Below, in pieces: positions 36,836 to 46,606 of a stretch of 64,000 nt of DNA; the first letter of the stretch is position 1; every line of letters begins with the position of its first letter. The DNA is from Emergomyces orientalis (Eukaryota; Ascomycota; Eurotiomycetes; Onygenales; Ajellomycetaceae): contig MOWL01000067.1 of NCBI GenBank assembly GCA_002110485.1, positions 1,302,001 through 1,366,000 on the forward strand, given 5' to 3'. The notes under the pieces were generated by a model that saw nothing but the letters and a program-made list of their open reading frames with translations, searched no databases and was not told the origin of the DNA. The position numbers and the translations under genes are program-made.

Positions 36836-37378
36836 TTAACCCCACAATTCGGCACCTGTTGTGCCCTTATATCCTACATGCGGATAGGCTGCGAGATAAA
36901 TCAGAATCCACTCCGTACAACCGCGACTCCGGTATCTTCCTTGGAGTGAAACTTGATGGAGAAACTCATGAGGCGGGGAGATGGGCACGACTTACTCGGG
37001 TCATAGAAACCGACATAACCTCGATCGTTTTCGACTCCAATCTTGTCTTTAAGGAATTCCGTAAAGGCTTTGGAGAAGCGAATGTTACTGTCGGGGTTCA
37101 GGTTTCCCAGAGATGTTACGCGTAACTGAAAGCCTAATTGATCCAAAGCGGTCAACTGGATGAAAAGTGGAGTTCAGATGAACAGGCACAGATGGGATCA
37201 GATTACATGGATCATGGGTGCCCGCAAATGTCAAGATCTCATCGGCACGAATTTGAACTGAAATTAGAGACTCGGTCTTTTGAAGGATCTCCGATGCCGT
37301 TTTGGAGAGCGAAAGGGTGAGCTCCTTACTCTGCTCGCGTGAGAGAGTAACATTTGTGAGCAACTCGACAAAAGGCAT
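36836..37378 (-). CDS. MIF-like tautomerase
   Basis: Small tautomerase of the macrophage migration inhibitory factor / D-dopachrome tautomerase family. Three exons, 37207-37378, 36996-37133 and 36888-36836, give 120 residues. Introns are 73 nt (GTAATC...ATTAG) and 107 nt (GTAAGT...CGCAG), phases consistent. Met1 is followed by Pro2, which becomes the catalytic N-terminal proline after Met removal. The core shows ISVQIRADEILTFAGTHDP, VTSLGNLNPDSNIRFSKAF and GVENDRGYVGFYDP. The C-terminal strand reads VGYKGTTGAELWG instead of the common GTTFA ending. The family is trimeric. The cellular role in fungi is unclear and no signal peptide is present. Only 295 bases separate its start codon from the retrotransposon target site. 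Confidence 0.88.
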
Positions 37379-37672
37379 TTTCGGTAATCGTTATGAAAAA
37401 GCAATGACTCTCGACTCGACCCAATATGCTTAATATATAATATGGCTTCAGATATAGATTTGATCAGTCACCTTTTACTAGCATTTCAGCGTGCCTGAGT
37501 GAGTGATGAGGTAATTTCCTAGCACCGACTTAATGTTAGTTGGGGATTGCAGGGTTATAAAAATCAATATTTTCTCCCATTAACCTCATGGTTTTGAGAT
37601 TGCTAAATAGTTAACTTAGAGCTTGTAACTACTCAATAGCCGAATTAGTCTTTGATTTTTAGTTGTGCCAAG
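37379..37672. promoter_or_regulatory. Left half of the split divergent promoter
   Basis: A/T-rich DNA upstream of the tautomerase gene, ending at the target-site duplication. Before the insertion it would have continued directly into the DNA at 42660-42786. Confidence 0.5.
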
Positions 37673-37677
37673 TAGAT
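37673..37677. repeat. Target-site duplication, left copy (TAGAT)
   Basis: TAGAT abuts the left LTR and recurs exactly at 42655-42659 abutting the right LTR. Confidence 0.85.
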
Positions 37678-37779
37678 TGTTAGGTGATACTAGGGCTACC
37701 CGGGTCACATGCCCCACACACACATATATATTTTAGCTAGTTAGGTAGTTCAATATGATAGGCTTGATGCACTCTATGA
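37678..37779 (+). repeat. 5' LTR (102 bp)
   Basis: Begins TGTTAGGTGATACTAGG and ends CTCTATGA. Contains a (CA)n/(TA)n stretch with TATATATTTTA that may serve as promoter. Identical by eye to 42553-42654. The end is GA rather than the canonical CA. Confidence 0.93.
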
Positions 37780-37795
37780 GGTTATGAGGCCCTCT
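37780..37795 (+). other. Candidate primer-binding site (tRNA-Met half type)
   Basis: GGTTATGAGGCCCTCT directly follows the LTR. Its complement resembles the anticodon stem-loop of a methionine tRNA (CTCATAACC core), the site used by Drosophila copia with an initiator tRNA half. Pairing is close, with one extra base as I align it from memory. Confidence 0.55.
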
Positions 37796-37853
37796 GTTTA
37801 ATACGCTGCGTTACTGCTATCTATTTCTCTTATACAGCTAGTTCTTGCCTCTC

Positions 37854-40800
37854 ATGGTGAACTTACGGTCAGGCAACAGTCCTGATCTTACGAGGGAAAA
37901 TAAGCCGACTAGGCGAGCGGAACGTACGCCGGAGAATATTGAAAACGAGCCCTTTCCAACCCCCATTACAGCCCGTAAATTGCCCGCAAGAGCTCCTTCG
38001 GAGGAGTCAAGTGCTGATTTCGAAGATCCAATGTCGGATATGTCGGATACGGGCTCAGATCGCGATGAACCCACCCAGGAGGCTCAGGTTGAGCATGATG
38101 ACTCCTTGAGCGCTGAGACCCGGGCGAGGTTGGAGATTGCGAGGTTGGAGAATGAAACAGCGCGGATTAAGGCTGGTGCTGGTGCGGGGGAGCTCGCAGG
38201 CGCCAATATGACGGCTTATTTGAAGGCCATTAAGGAGTTTCGACTTACAGTTAAGCTTCTTGAAAAGCCAGTTCTGCTGCTGGGCTCCATGAACTATCCC
38301 ATGTGGAGGGATGAGGTTCTTCTCGCGGCGAAGGATTCAGAAACAGATGATATTTTGTTAAATAAGGAGCTGGCCCCGCCTGAGGGGGTCAGTGAGGACG
38401 TTGCGAAGCTCTGGAGGGAGCGGAATAGCTGGCTGCGTAATTATATGTGGTCAGCGATTTCCGCACAGGCTAGAACTCATTTTACTATACCGAAGGAGAA
38501 TCAATTGTCTGCCTATATGCTGTGGTCCATAGTAGAGGAGAACTTCGCTGAACGCCGCGTAGTTCGCCGGTTTCGTCTTTTCAATGAGTTCCTGGGTATG
38601 ACGGCTGAGTCTTGCGGGTCGGATCGTGCGTTTATTGAGCGTCTCTTAGCCGTACGAACTGAATATAAGCGATTAGATTTTTATATGCCGGATTCCGTCT
38701 TCTTTGATCGATTGCTTGCGGGGATTCACAGTAGATGGGCCAATCTCATACGAAATAGGATGGATGATATTGAAAAGAGTGGTGAAGATACTCTCCTGGA
38801 GGATGATTTTGTGGGTCTATGCCGTGATATTCTGCTTCGATTGCCCTCTGGCGGCAGTTCCTCTTCTTCAAAGAACACAAAGGCGCCCGTAAATAATGCG
38901 AGCAGTATGGATGATGCGGGTGAGAGCCCTGCTCCATCTGCATCAGGCAGGCCAAAATGCTCACATTGCGGGATTGTGGGCCATAATGAGGAGAGCTGTT
39001 GGAAAAAGCACCCAGAGAAGCGTCCGTCAGGTTATTCTAATGGAAAAAGGCGTGGTGGCACCAAGAAGGATAAGAAGAAGGCCAATAATGAGGATTCTTC
39101 CAAGAGCCCCGATGACGGCTCTGCTCCTGTACACAGTACGGTTGAGAAGGTGTTCCATGCTCGTGAAATCGTCCGTGATGATGATATTGCGGATGAGTGG
39201 GTTCTGGACTCGGGGTCTGGCGCTCACGCAACACCACGCAAGGAGCTTGTTAAATGCCATTCAATGAGCTCCAATGTTAAATTGAAAATGGCGGATGGGA
39301 CCATTGTTCCAGCTGCGGCCGTTGGTACGGTTGAACTGGCGGTTGATGGGGCGGATGTGTGCCTGGAAGGTGTGCGATTTGCCCCCGAATTAGAAGCAAA
39401 TATCGTGAGCTTTGGCAAATTAGTCCGCAAGGGCTATACGTTCAAGCAATTGGCATATGGAGAAGCTCACTCGATTATTATGACCTCTCCCGATCGAATG
39501 GTCAGCTTCACTGCTGTTTTGAATGAGAAAGATATCTATGTCATTGAAAAGCCTCCGCAAATCCGAGATTTGATTCAATTCGCCATGCCTAATGGTGATT
39601 TTCGGCCCGTAAATGCTGTGGATGACTCGCTATTGGCTCTGCCATCAATGAATATAAAACCAGTAGAGCTCACGATGCTGCAATGGCATTTGAAGCTGGG
39701 TCATCTTAACCACATGGATATAGCGAAGATGGCCGCGGATCCGCGCATGGGGATGAGGATTAAAGGCTCCAAGGCTCTGCCTTTTTGTAAAACCTGCGTG
39801 CAGGCTAAGATGGCTCGTCCTGCTTTTGAGCCCATGATTAGAAAAGTGAAGCCTGCTGCACGATTATTTATTGATCTTGCGGGCGGTGGGCGTACCTTAT
39901 TCAATGAGGATGGCGTTCCCACGTATGGGGGGGCTGATTATTGGATGAGTATTACGGACGATGCCACGAGATATCGGTGGGCCATTTTAATGGCCACCAA
40001 GGGTGAAGCAACCGCGAAACTACGGGATTTTATAACAATGATTGAGACCACTGCGCAGCGATGCGTGGGCTCCTTGCACTGGGATGGTGGTGGAGAATTC
40101 AAGAGCGATGAATTAAAAGCTTTTTGTAAACAGCGAGGCATTGCCTATGAGACGACTACGCCATATACCCCACAATCAAATGGTCCAGCGGAACGTGCGA
40201 ACCGCATAATAATCGAAAGAACTAGGAGCTTGCTATTCGATAGCGGGCAGCCTAGGGACCTATGGGGTGAGGCCATGCAGGCTGCCGTTATGTTGATCAA
40301 TATGTCTCCCACCTCTACGAAGCTTTACGGGTGCAAGGAGGGGTCTCCGCTGACCCCCTTTGAAGCATGGATGGGGGTGCAGCCCACGGCGAATTGGCTG
40401 CATAGATGGGGCTGCAAGGTCTACAAGAAGGATCTGCGAGTTACTAATAAGCTTGCGGATAGAACGGATGGGAAAGAATGGATCTTTGTGGGTTATCAGG
40501 GCCTTCATCAAGTTCGCATATGGGACCCTGATGCACGCAGGTTGGAGATAGCACGAGATGTGGTTTTTGATGAAGCTCTCGTGGAGGACGTGTCATTCAT
40601 TAATGCCGCTCTTCCGGCTCCTCATGAGCCAAATAACATACCGGATGAGCTCGATGTTTTGAATCCTGCGGATGGATGGCAGCACTGTCTCCTGCGGCGC
40701 CTGGCAAGGGAGCGGCCGCACATCATGAAGATGCTTGTCAATGGGGATCTGGAGGAGGCCATTGAGCCTACCTATCTTATAAACAGTGATGTTGATCTCC

Positions 40801-42452
40801 TTAATGAGTCTGACGAGCATGCTAATGATAATGGTGATGAACCCGTGCTTAGTACCCTTACGGACCGTCCCACGACCTTAGCGGAGGCTCGACGGAGCCC
40901 TGATTGGCATCATTGGCTCGAAGCAATGAGGAAGGAGGTCGATATGTTCAATCAAAAGAAAACATATGTTATTACTGAGCGGTCCCCGGATATGGATGTT
41001 CTTACGGGTAAATGGGTATATGACCGCAAATTAAATAATAAGGGAGAAACCATCCGCTTTCGCGCACGATGGGTGGTTCGCGGATTCCTTCAGCAGCGAG
41101 GAGTCCATTATACGAAGTCTTACGCTGCCGTTGTCTCTGGTCCTACAACCAGAAGCCTATTCGCGATCTCTACGGCTAGGGGATGGAAATCGAAGGCAAT
41201 TGATTACGTGTCTGCATTCCTTAATGGCGTGCTGCCACAGGAAGAAATGATCTATATGCAGCTCCCGACGGGCATAAAACATGGCAGGGGCAATCTAGTT
41301 GGCCTGGTTCGCCAGAGCCTGTATGGGCTGAAGCAAGCTGCGAGGACGTGGTATTTTCTTGCCACTGAGCATCTCACTTCGATTGGTTTCCGCATATCAC
41401 CGTATGACGGCGGATTCCTATATCACCCCATCCGTAAGGTGTATTTGACGCTGCACGTTGATGACTGCCGCGTTACGGGGCCCAATGAGCATGATATTGA
41501 CTGGGTTCTCGATGAGATTGCGAAGCGTTTTGACACCAAAAGAATCGACGATGATAAGCCATACTTAGGTATGGAAATTGCGGGCCGTAATGGTGATTTA
41601 CTGGTCACGCAAACACGCTATATTGATGAGATCCTTGATGATTTTGGCATGACTGCAATCAATCCGGCACCAACCCCCATGAATGCTGGCACAAAGCTCC
41701 AGTTCTCGCCGGATGAGGATAAGGGCCTTGATGATGATTTTACGGCTACGCGATATCGTCAAGGGCTTGGGTCTCTTCAATATCTGGTTACAAGCACCAG
41801 ACCGGATATAATGTTCGCGGTAAATTATTTATCGCGATTCAATTCTCGCCCAAATAAGGAGTGCTGGGCTGCTTTGAAGCATGTTCTCCGCTATATGAAG
41901 AAGACTAGGACTACGGGCATTCTGTATAAGAGGAATATAGGGGACGAAGGGCTGGCTCCCATGGCCTACGCGGATTCAGATTGGGCGGGTGCAGACCCCC
42001 AATATAAATCGACTACGGGCTATATTATAATGATCAATGGAGCTCCCGTATCATGGCGTTCGCAGCGGCAGATCTCTACGGCGAAGTCCACAACTGAAGC
42101 TGAGTATATTGCTGCTAGCGAAGCTGCGTGCGAGCTGATTTGGCTTAAAGATATGCTGCATGATGCGGGACTGCTTGAGAATGCGGATGGCTATGTTCTT
42201 TCCAATAATCTGCATATTGATAATAAAGGTGCCATTGATCTAGCTAACGGCGAGTCTTTAACTAAGCGCTCGAGGCATATTGAAGTCCGCTACCATATAT
42301 TACGCGATCTAGTGGCTAAAAAGGAGCTCCTTATTCGGCACGTCAGCTCAACGGAGAATAAGGCGGATGGTTTTACGAAGGCGCTGCCTAGGCCCGCATT
42401 CAATGCTTTTGTGGCTAATCTTGGCTTGATTGGTTCGGGGGGATCTGCTTAA
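37854..42452 (+). CDS. Copia-type Gag-Pol polyprotein
   Basis: One 1,532-residue frame from the ATG at 37854. The Gag-like N-terminal half has an acidic start and a helical region. The zinc knuckle CSHCGIVGHNEESC lies near residue 369, followed by a Lys-rich stretch. The aspartic protease motif WVLDSGSGAH is near residue 448. A GAG-pre-integrase HHCC segment contains WHLKLGHLNH and CKTCVQAKM. In the integrase core, WDGGGEF lies near residue 743 and NGPAERANR follows, giving the DDE residues together with LFIDLAG. Reverse transcriptase shows FRARWVVRGFLQQRG, QSLYGLKQAARTW and the catalytic LHVDDCR (near 1200). RNase H has ADSDWAG (near 1373) and STTEAEYIAASEAA. All catalytic motifs are intact, so it is probably competent to move. 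Unlike Ty1, no frameshift separates Gag and Pol. Confidence 0.96.
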   Translation: MVNLRSGNSPDLTRENKPTRRAERTPENIENEPFPTPITARKLPARAPSEESSADFEDPMSDMSDTGSDRDEPTQEAQVEHDDSLSAETRARLEIARLENETARIKAGAGAGELAGANMTAYLKAIKEFRLTVKLLEKPVLLLGSMNYPMWRDEVLLAAKDSETDDILLNKELAPPEGVSEDVAKLWRERNSWLRNYMWSAISAQARTHFTIPKENQLSAYMLWSIVEENFAERRVVRRFRLFNEFLGMTAESCGSDRAFIERLLAVRTEYKRLDFYMPDSVFFDRLLAGIHSRWANLIRNRMDDIEKSGEDTLLEDDFVGLCRDILLRLPSGGSSSSSKNTKAPVNNASSMDDAGESPAPSASGRPKCSHCGIVGHNEESCWKKHPEKRPSGYSNGKRRGGTKKDKKKANNEDSSKSPDDGSAPVHSTVEKVFHAREIVRDDDIADEWVLDSGSGAHATPRKELVKCHSMSSNVKLKMADGTIVPAAAVGTVELAVDGADVCLEGVRFAPELEANIVSFGKLVRKGYTFKQLAYGEAHSIIMTSPDRMVSFTAVLNEKDIYVIEKPPQIRDLIQFAMPNGDFRPVNAVDDSLLALPSMNIKPVELTMLQWHLKLGHLNHMDIAKMAADPRMGMRIKGSKALPFCKTCVQAKMARPAFEPMIRKVKPAARLFIDLAGGGRTLFNEDGVPTYGGADYWMSITDDATRYRWAILMATKGEATAKLRDFITMIETTAQRCVGSLHWDGGGEFKSDELKAFCKQRGIAYETTTPYTPQSNGPAERANRIIIERTRSLLFDSGQPRDLWGEAMQAAVMLINMSPTSTKLYGCKEGSPLTPFEAWMGVQPTANWLHRWGCKVYKKDLRVTNKLADRTDGKEWIFVGYQGLHQVRIWDPDARRLEIARDVVFDEALVEDVSFINAALPAPHEPNNIPDELDVLNPADGWQHCLLRRLARERPHIMKMLVNGDLEEAIEPTYLINSDVDLLNESDEHANDNGDEPVLSTLTDRPTTLAEARRSPDWHHWLEAMRKEVDMFNQKKTYVITERSPDMDVLTGKWVYDRKLNNKGETIRFRARWVVRGFLQQRGVHYTKSYAAVVSGPTTRSLFAISTARGWKSKAIDYVSAFLNGVLPQEEMIYMQLPTGIKHGRGNLVGLVRQSLYGLKQAARTWYFLATEHLTSIGFRISPYDGGFLYHPIRKVYLTLHVDDCRVTGPNEHDIDWVLDEIAKRFDTKRIDDDKPYLGMEIAGRNGDLLVTQTRYIDEILDDFGMTAINPAPTPMNAGTKLQFSPDEDKGLDDDFTATRYRQGLGSLQYLVTSTRPDIMFAVNYLSRFNSRPNKECWAALKHVLRYMKKTRTTGILYKRNIGDEGLAPMAYADSDWAGADPQYKSTTGYIIMINGAPVSWRSQRQISTAKSTTEAEYIAASEAACELIWLKDMLHDAGLLENADGYVLSNNLHIDNKGAIDLANGESLTKRSRHIEVRYHILRDLVAKKELLIRHVSSTENKADGFTKALPRPAFNAFVANLGLIGSGGSA

Positions 42453-42545
42453 TGGATTTAACTAAAAGTTTTGTACTTAGCTGCTATTTTGATTTTTGAT
42501 GCCTATGGCGTGGCCTGTGTGCGTGCTCCTGGGGCGCCCTAGCAT

Positions 42546-42552
42546 GGGGGGG
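42546..42552 (+). other. Polypurine tract (G7)
   Basis: Seven G directly before the right LTR, the expected plus-strand primer position. Confidence 0.75.
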
Positions 42553-42654
42553 TGTTAGGTGATACTAGGGCTACCCGGGTCACATGCCCCACACACACAT
42601 ATATATTTTAGCTAGTTAGGTAGTTCAATATGATAGGCTTGATGCACTCTATGA
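42553..42654 (+). repeat. 3' LTR (102 bp)
   Basis: Same 102 bases as the left LTR, TG...GA ends, followed by TAGAT. Confidence 0.93.
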
Positions 42655-42659
42655 TAGAT
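42655..42659. repeat. Target-site duplication, right copy (TAGAT)
   Basis: Matches 37673-37677. Confidence 0.85.
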
Positions 42660-42786
42660 CCATATATATCACGTGGTTTGTTTTTGCAGTTATGTACTGG
42701 AGATTCCAAGCTCAACCTGATGATGCTCAACAGCTTCAACTTGACTGAAATTTTTGAGCAACACATTACAACGCGAAAAGAATGCT

Positions 42787-44497
42787 ATGGCGTCTAAAAT
42801 GTAAGCGATCTATTTTTTGAATCAACTGGACATTAAGACTTACAAATGGATGCAGAATTGTTCTGGGGAGCGTGAACTGCTCGATTAAAGAGGTGTTCAC
42901 AAAACTAGCAAAGCTCCAGGCGAAGCAAAACTTCGCGTTTGCTATTATTGCTGGGGATCTTTTTGGTGATGGCTCAAGCGAGGAGGAACTCAAAGACATT
43001 GCGGCGTTGCTGGGCGGAACTATCAGTGTGCCGTTCCCCACCTATTTCACTGTTGGAAACCACCCAATTCCAAACCGCATCATTGAAAAAATTGAATCTG
43101 ATGACGAGGTGTGCACGAATCTTTACTTTCTTGGTCGCCGTGGCACCCTCAAAACCTCTGAAAGCATCAGGATTGTTACATTGGGGGGTAACCTTCAAGG
43201 TTCCCCTACCCCTGCATCAGGTTTGAGCGATAAATACCTGCCCGCCTACACAGAAAACGACGCCAAATCGTTATTCGGAGCTCATAGCGCCGATATTTTA
43301 ATAACGAATCAATGGCCAAAGTCGATTCGTGATGGGTCGAAAGTCTCATTGCCTGACGGTGCCGAAGCTCCCGAAGGATTGCAATGTGTGGCAGACCTTT
43401 GCGCGACTTTAAAACCTCGATATCACTTTTCGTCAACCGCTCCCTTCTTTTATGAACGTGAACCTTTCTTCCATCTCCCCACAGAAGAATCTCCCGACGT
43501 AAAACAAATTACCCGATTTATCAACTTGGCCCCGTTCAGCAAATCATCGAATCAGAAATGGCTCTATGCTTTCACCTTAGACCCACAAGCCGCTCCATTA
43601 ACTACTATTCCTGTAGGCGCCACGGCGTCGCCGCTCCTAACCTCGAAAAAACGCCATGCTCTTCCTGGTCAGCAGCAGTCCTTCAGTCGTTTCGCACAGG
43701 GCGATGACTATCATCGAGCTAACAAACGGGTTCGAAGGCCCCCACCCGGGCCTTCAGAATGCTTCTTTTGTTTATCGAATCCAAATATTGCCACCCATCT
43801 CATTACATCCATTGGATCGGATTGTTACCTTACAACTGCAAAGGGCCCTTTACCTACTTCTACTACGTTCCGCTCCCTAGGATTTCCAGGACACATGCTA
43901 ATTATACCTTTAACTCATACACCCACTTTCGACGCAATCACCGAGTTGGATTCACAGGCGGCCACCATTAAAGAGATGCAAAGGTATCGATCTGCTCTGC
44001 ATTCGATGCTGGATGAAAAATCCAATGGCGAACTAGGTGCGGTCACCTGGGAAGTCAGCCGCGGCAATGGGATTCATATTCACTGGCAATTTCTCCCAAT
44101 GCCATCGAACCTGATATCTCGTGGACTAGTGGAGGCGGCTTTTAAAGTGGAAGCGGAAAACTTGAGCTATCCCAAGTTTGAAAAGACGGATAATAGAACG
44201 TTGGAAAAGGGTGATTATTTTCGGGTGATGATCTGGGCCCCGTCGAAAAAGGCTTCGAACGGTGAAGCGAACGAGGAGCAAGTTAGTGAATCAGGCTCAG
44301 AAACTATCTTGATCCTTCCGCTGTCGCCTGATTTCAGGTTCGATCTTCAATTTGGCCGGCGGGTGATGGCTAAACTTCTTGAACTCGAGAAGAGGATGAA
44401 TTGGAGGGACGATGTGCAATCATACGAGGAGGAGACAGCTGATGCAGATGCCTTTAAGAAAGCGTTTGAAAAGTTCGATTTTTCCCTGGATGAATAG
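42787..44497 (+). CDS. drn1: Drn1 / Cwf19-like debranching-associated protein
   Basis: Homologue of yeast Drn1 and human CWF19L1, which assist intron-lariat turnover with Dbr1. Exons 42787-42800 (14 nt) and 42856-44497 are joined by a 55-nt intron (GTAAGC...TGCAG); 551 residues. The spliced start MASKIIVLGSVNCSIKEVF fits the family's metallophosphatase-like N-terminal domain, which continues FAIIAGDLFGDG and YFTVGNHPIP. A linker with a basic run precedes the CwfJ C-terminal domain 1, which begins at the zinc-like ECFFCLSNP (near 307). It contains GHMLIIPLTHTP and the HIT-like GIHIHWQFLPMP. The CwfJ domain 2 ends near EKRMNWRDDV, followed by an acidic tail. Its ATG is only 132 bases from the right LTR, so its promoter was cut by the insertion. 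Confidence 0.92.
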
Positions 44498-45444
44498 GAT
44501 GCACTGCTGGAAACAAAAGAAATTGGATTATGACCCCTGCCTCATTCCGGTACCAATTTTGTCCAACATTCCCAACCCCTGCCCCTTGAAATTTATGTGA
44601 TCTGTTGCCCTTCTTCTCGCTTTCACTAGTTGGCCGGTTGATCTGGCGATTTAACGAGGATGCGCGGGGCACGAAAGGGAAACTGCCAGCTTCATGGGTT
44701 AATATCTAGCCATTCGTATCGCATTTTCACATAGTAACAACTATGAAATATGTTTCTTCTACGGACAAGATGAGTGGAGGGGGACAATACGCGATACCTA
44801 CTGCTTATATATATTGTTGTTTCTACTTGTTTTGATCTTCCCAACTTGCATGTCTGCTCATTGCAGAGTGCATCCATCCCTCCTTCCTGCGACTCAGATT
44901 ACCACATTCCTGCTGAAGACTTATGAGAGTTTGCAGCCTTCCACCTGTGTTCCTTCCCGTGAATTGAGCCAATTCATGGTCAAATTAACGATACAACCGC
45001 AGAACCTTTTATTCTATCACTCTACCTACGTGTTTAGCCTGCTCACTCCTGAATACGTCCGAAATCAAAAACCCCTGATGTCCTTATTTTTCGAGATTGT
45101 TCTGCTGTTCCTCTGGCCGGGTCTACATGTGCCTCCAGTTTTTAGTGGAGTGGCATGTGTGGAACTCCTTGGTAGACAACAAGCCTACTTTTCCATTGAA
45201 TCATACCACAGTCACTATACCCATAATATCATCCCTCTAATTTCCCCAGCTTCCCGTTATTCCTGCTAATGCTTTGAACGCCTGGTCCAACGACGTCGGA
45301 CTCTCTGTACGGCATATTTGAGCATTGAATGATAAATTAACCTTGCAACCAACACTCACTTTTGCTGGTCCCCATCGAATCTATGCCCGACGCGCTCACA
45401 TATTCGTCCGAAAACCTCCGATAACTACACTTCTACTATCAAAT
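44498..45444. other. Intergenic
   Basis: One frame of about 150 codons exists on the plus strand around 44814-45269, but it has no ATG start and no family resemblance; I do not annotate it. Confidence 0.4.
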
Positions 45445-45930
45445 ATGGCTTCACCAGCCCCGCAGCCATCGGGTGCTTCCCCTTCAGATCTCCCAAAAGT
45501 TCCTGAACCTGCCAAATTGTCAGTTACAGGCCGATCCAAACTAAGGCGAAGGATGAGCCTCCTCCAGTACCGCAGACGCAATAACGCTAAAAGCAGCAAA
45601 TACGGTTCCACATCAGCATCTGAGAGTCTCAGCGAACAACTCAGATCCACTTCACTGTCCGACGGCCCGTCTAAAAAGAGGGTTAAATCGGAGGACAACA
45701 CTTTGTCGTCTACAATAACTTCGCCCAACGAAATAAGCTTTAACAGAGACAAGAACAACCACGGGTTTCCGGATTTACCATTTGAGCCGTTGTTTCGAGC
45801 GGGTATTCTGATATTGGTCACTTCTCCTACTGGGGAGGTGTCGTTGGGAATGTGTGACGGGGAAGGGGATGCGACGTGGGCTATAAAAAGAAGGCTCAGG
45901 CCCTTGAGGAGACTGAAAGAGGAACCATAA
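45445..45930 (+). CDS. Small hypothetical protein, low support
   Basis: 161-residue frame from the first in-frame ATG (45445). It is not recognised. The first 25 residues are Pro/Ser/Ala-rich (MASPAPQPSGASPSD). A basic stretch GRSKLRRRMSLLQYRRRNN could be a nuclear localisation signal, then Ser-rich low complexity with DGPSKKRVKSED, and a short hydrophobic segment FRAGILILVTSPTG near the end. Composition is protein-like, and the basic clusters suggest a nuclear or nucleic-acid-binding role, but that is inference. It may continue through an intron after 45900, or not be a gene. Confidence 0.4.
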   Translation: MASPAPQPSGASPSDLPKVPEPAKLSVTGRSKLRRRMSLLQYRRRNNAKSSKYGSTSASESLSEQLRSTSLSDGPSKKRVKSEDNTLSSTITSPNEISFNRDKNNHGFPDLPFEPLFRAGILILVTSPTGEVSLGMCDGEGDATWAIKRRLRPLRRLKEEP

Positions 45931-46606
45931 ATGGTTTATGTAGCGCAGTGAGTTGCTGTCGGTGGGAACTGGCGTCTTCCTTTTGACGATGGGTTTTTAC
46001 TCTGCTCTTCCTCTCCTGGCTAAGATTCGTCGAATACGAAAGGATTCACATTCATTATTCGAATATTATTACGTTGTTACTCTGGCAGTATCAGGTATAT
46101 TCGAAAACGGCGCGTTTACATCATGTACCAAAAGGTAGGGGTAATATGGAGAAGAGAAAATGGAAGGGAGGTAAACTGAAGACATAGATATGAAAAGGGC
46201 TCTAATAAGCCTGAATATACCAAACTCAAAACTTTGGGGGTTTTTTTTCCAATGTATCCACCCCTACACACTGTATAAATTCAAACCATCAGGGGACAGT
46301 ATATCATCACGCTTCCTCCAAGAGGCCGCCGCAGAACAGGAGAAGCCGTATAAAATGAACGAAACGGTGAATATTCCAATAACGAACAATTTATTCTTCA
46401 AACTCATTAACATGGTTTGGCTCATAGACATGTTCCACTCGCTGGGGGCTTGTTAAAAGACATTTCTCACTTTTTCGAGCCTGTACTTTCTTCTACTACA
46501 CTTCCCCATCCCCGCCCAACTGATGCGCTACATCCTGTGCTCCAAACCATCCCCGAAGATCCTGCCTAGTCCGTTTATACCAAAGTTCTTCTTTACACAT
46601 CCAGAA
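45931..46606. other. Intergenic
   Basis: No gene supported; 3' flanks of the orphan ORF and of the secreted-protein gene. Confidence 0.35.

Larger units (their letters stand above)
37678..42654 (+). mobile_element. Complete Ty1/copia LTR retrotransposon, 4,977 bp
   Basis: Bounded by two identical 102-bp LTRs and a 5-bp target duplication (TAGAT). Between them are a primer-binding-like site immediately after the left LTR, one uninterrupted Gag-Pol frame (37854-42452), and a G7 polypurine tract directly before the right LTR. Domain order protease-integrase-RT-RNase H identifies the copia superfamily. No internal stop or frameshift, and no dense C-to-T decay of the kind repeat-induced point mutation leaves. 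The insertion lies between divergent host genes. Confidence 0.97.

Noticed and set aside
38700..42400. Additional genes on either strand inside the retrotransposon
   Set aside because: All lie out of frame with the intact Gag-Pol frame and have no domains.
44814..45269. 151-codon plus-strand frame with a hydrophobic start
   Set aside because: Starts at TTG, no in-frame upstream ATG, no family resemblance, composition like intergenic C/T-rich DNA.
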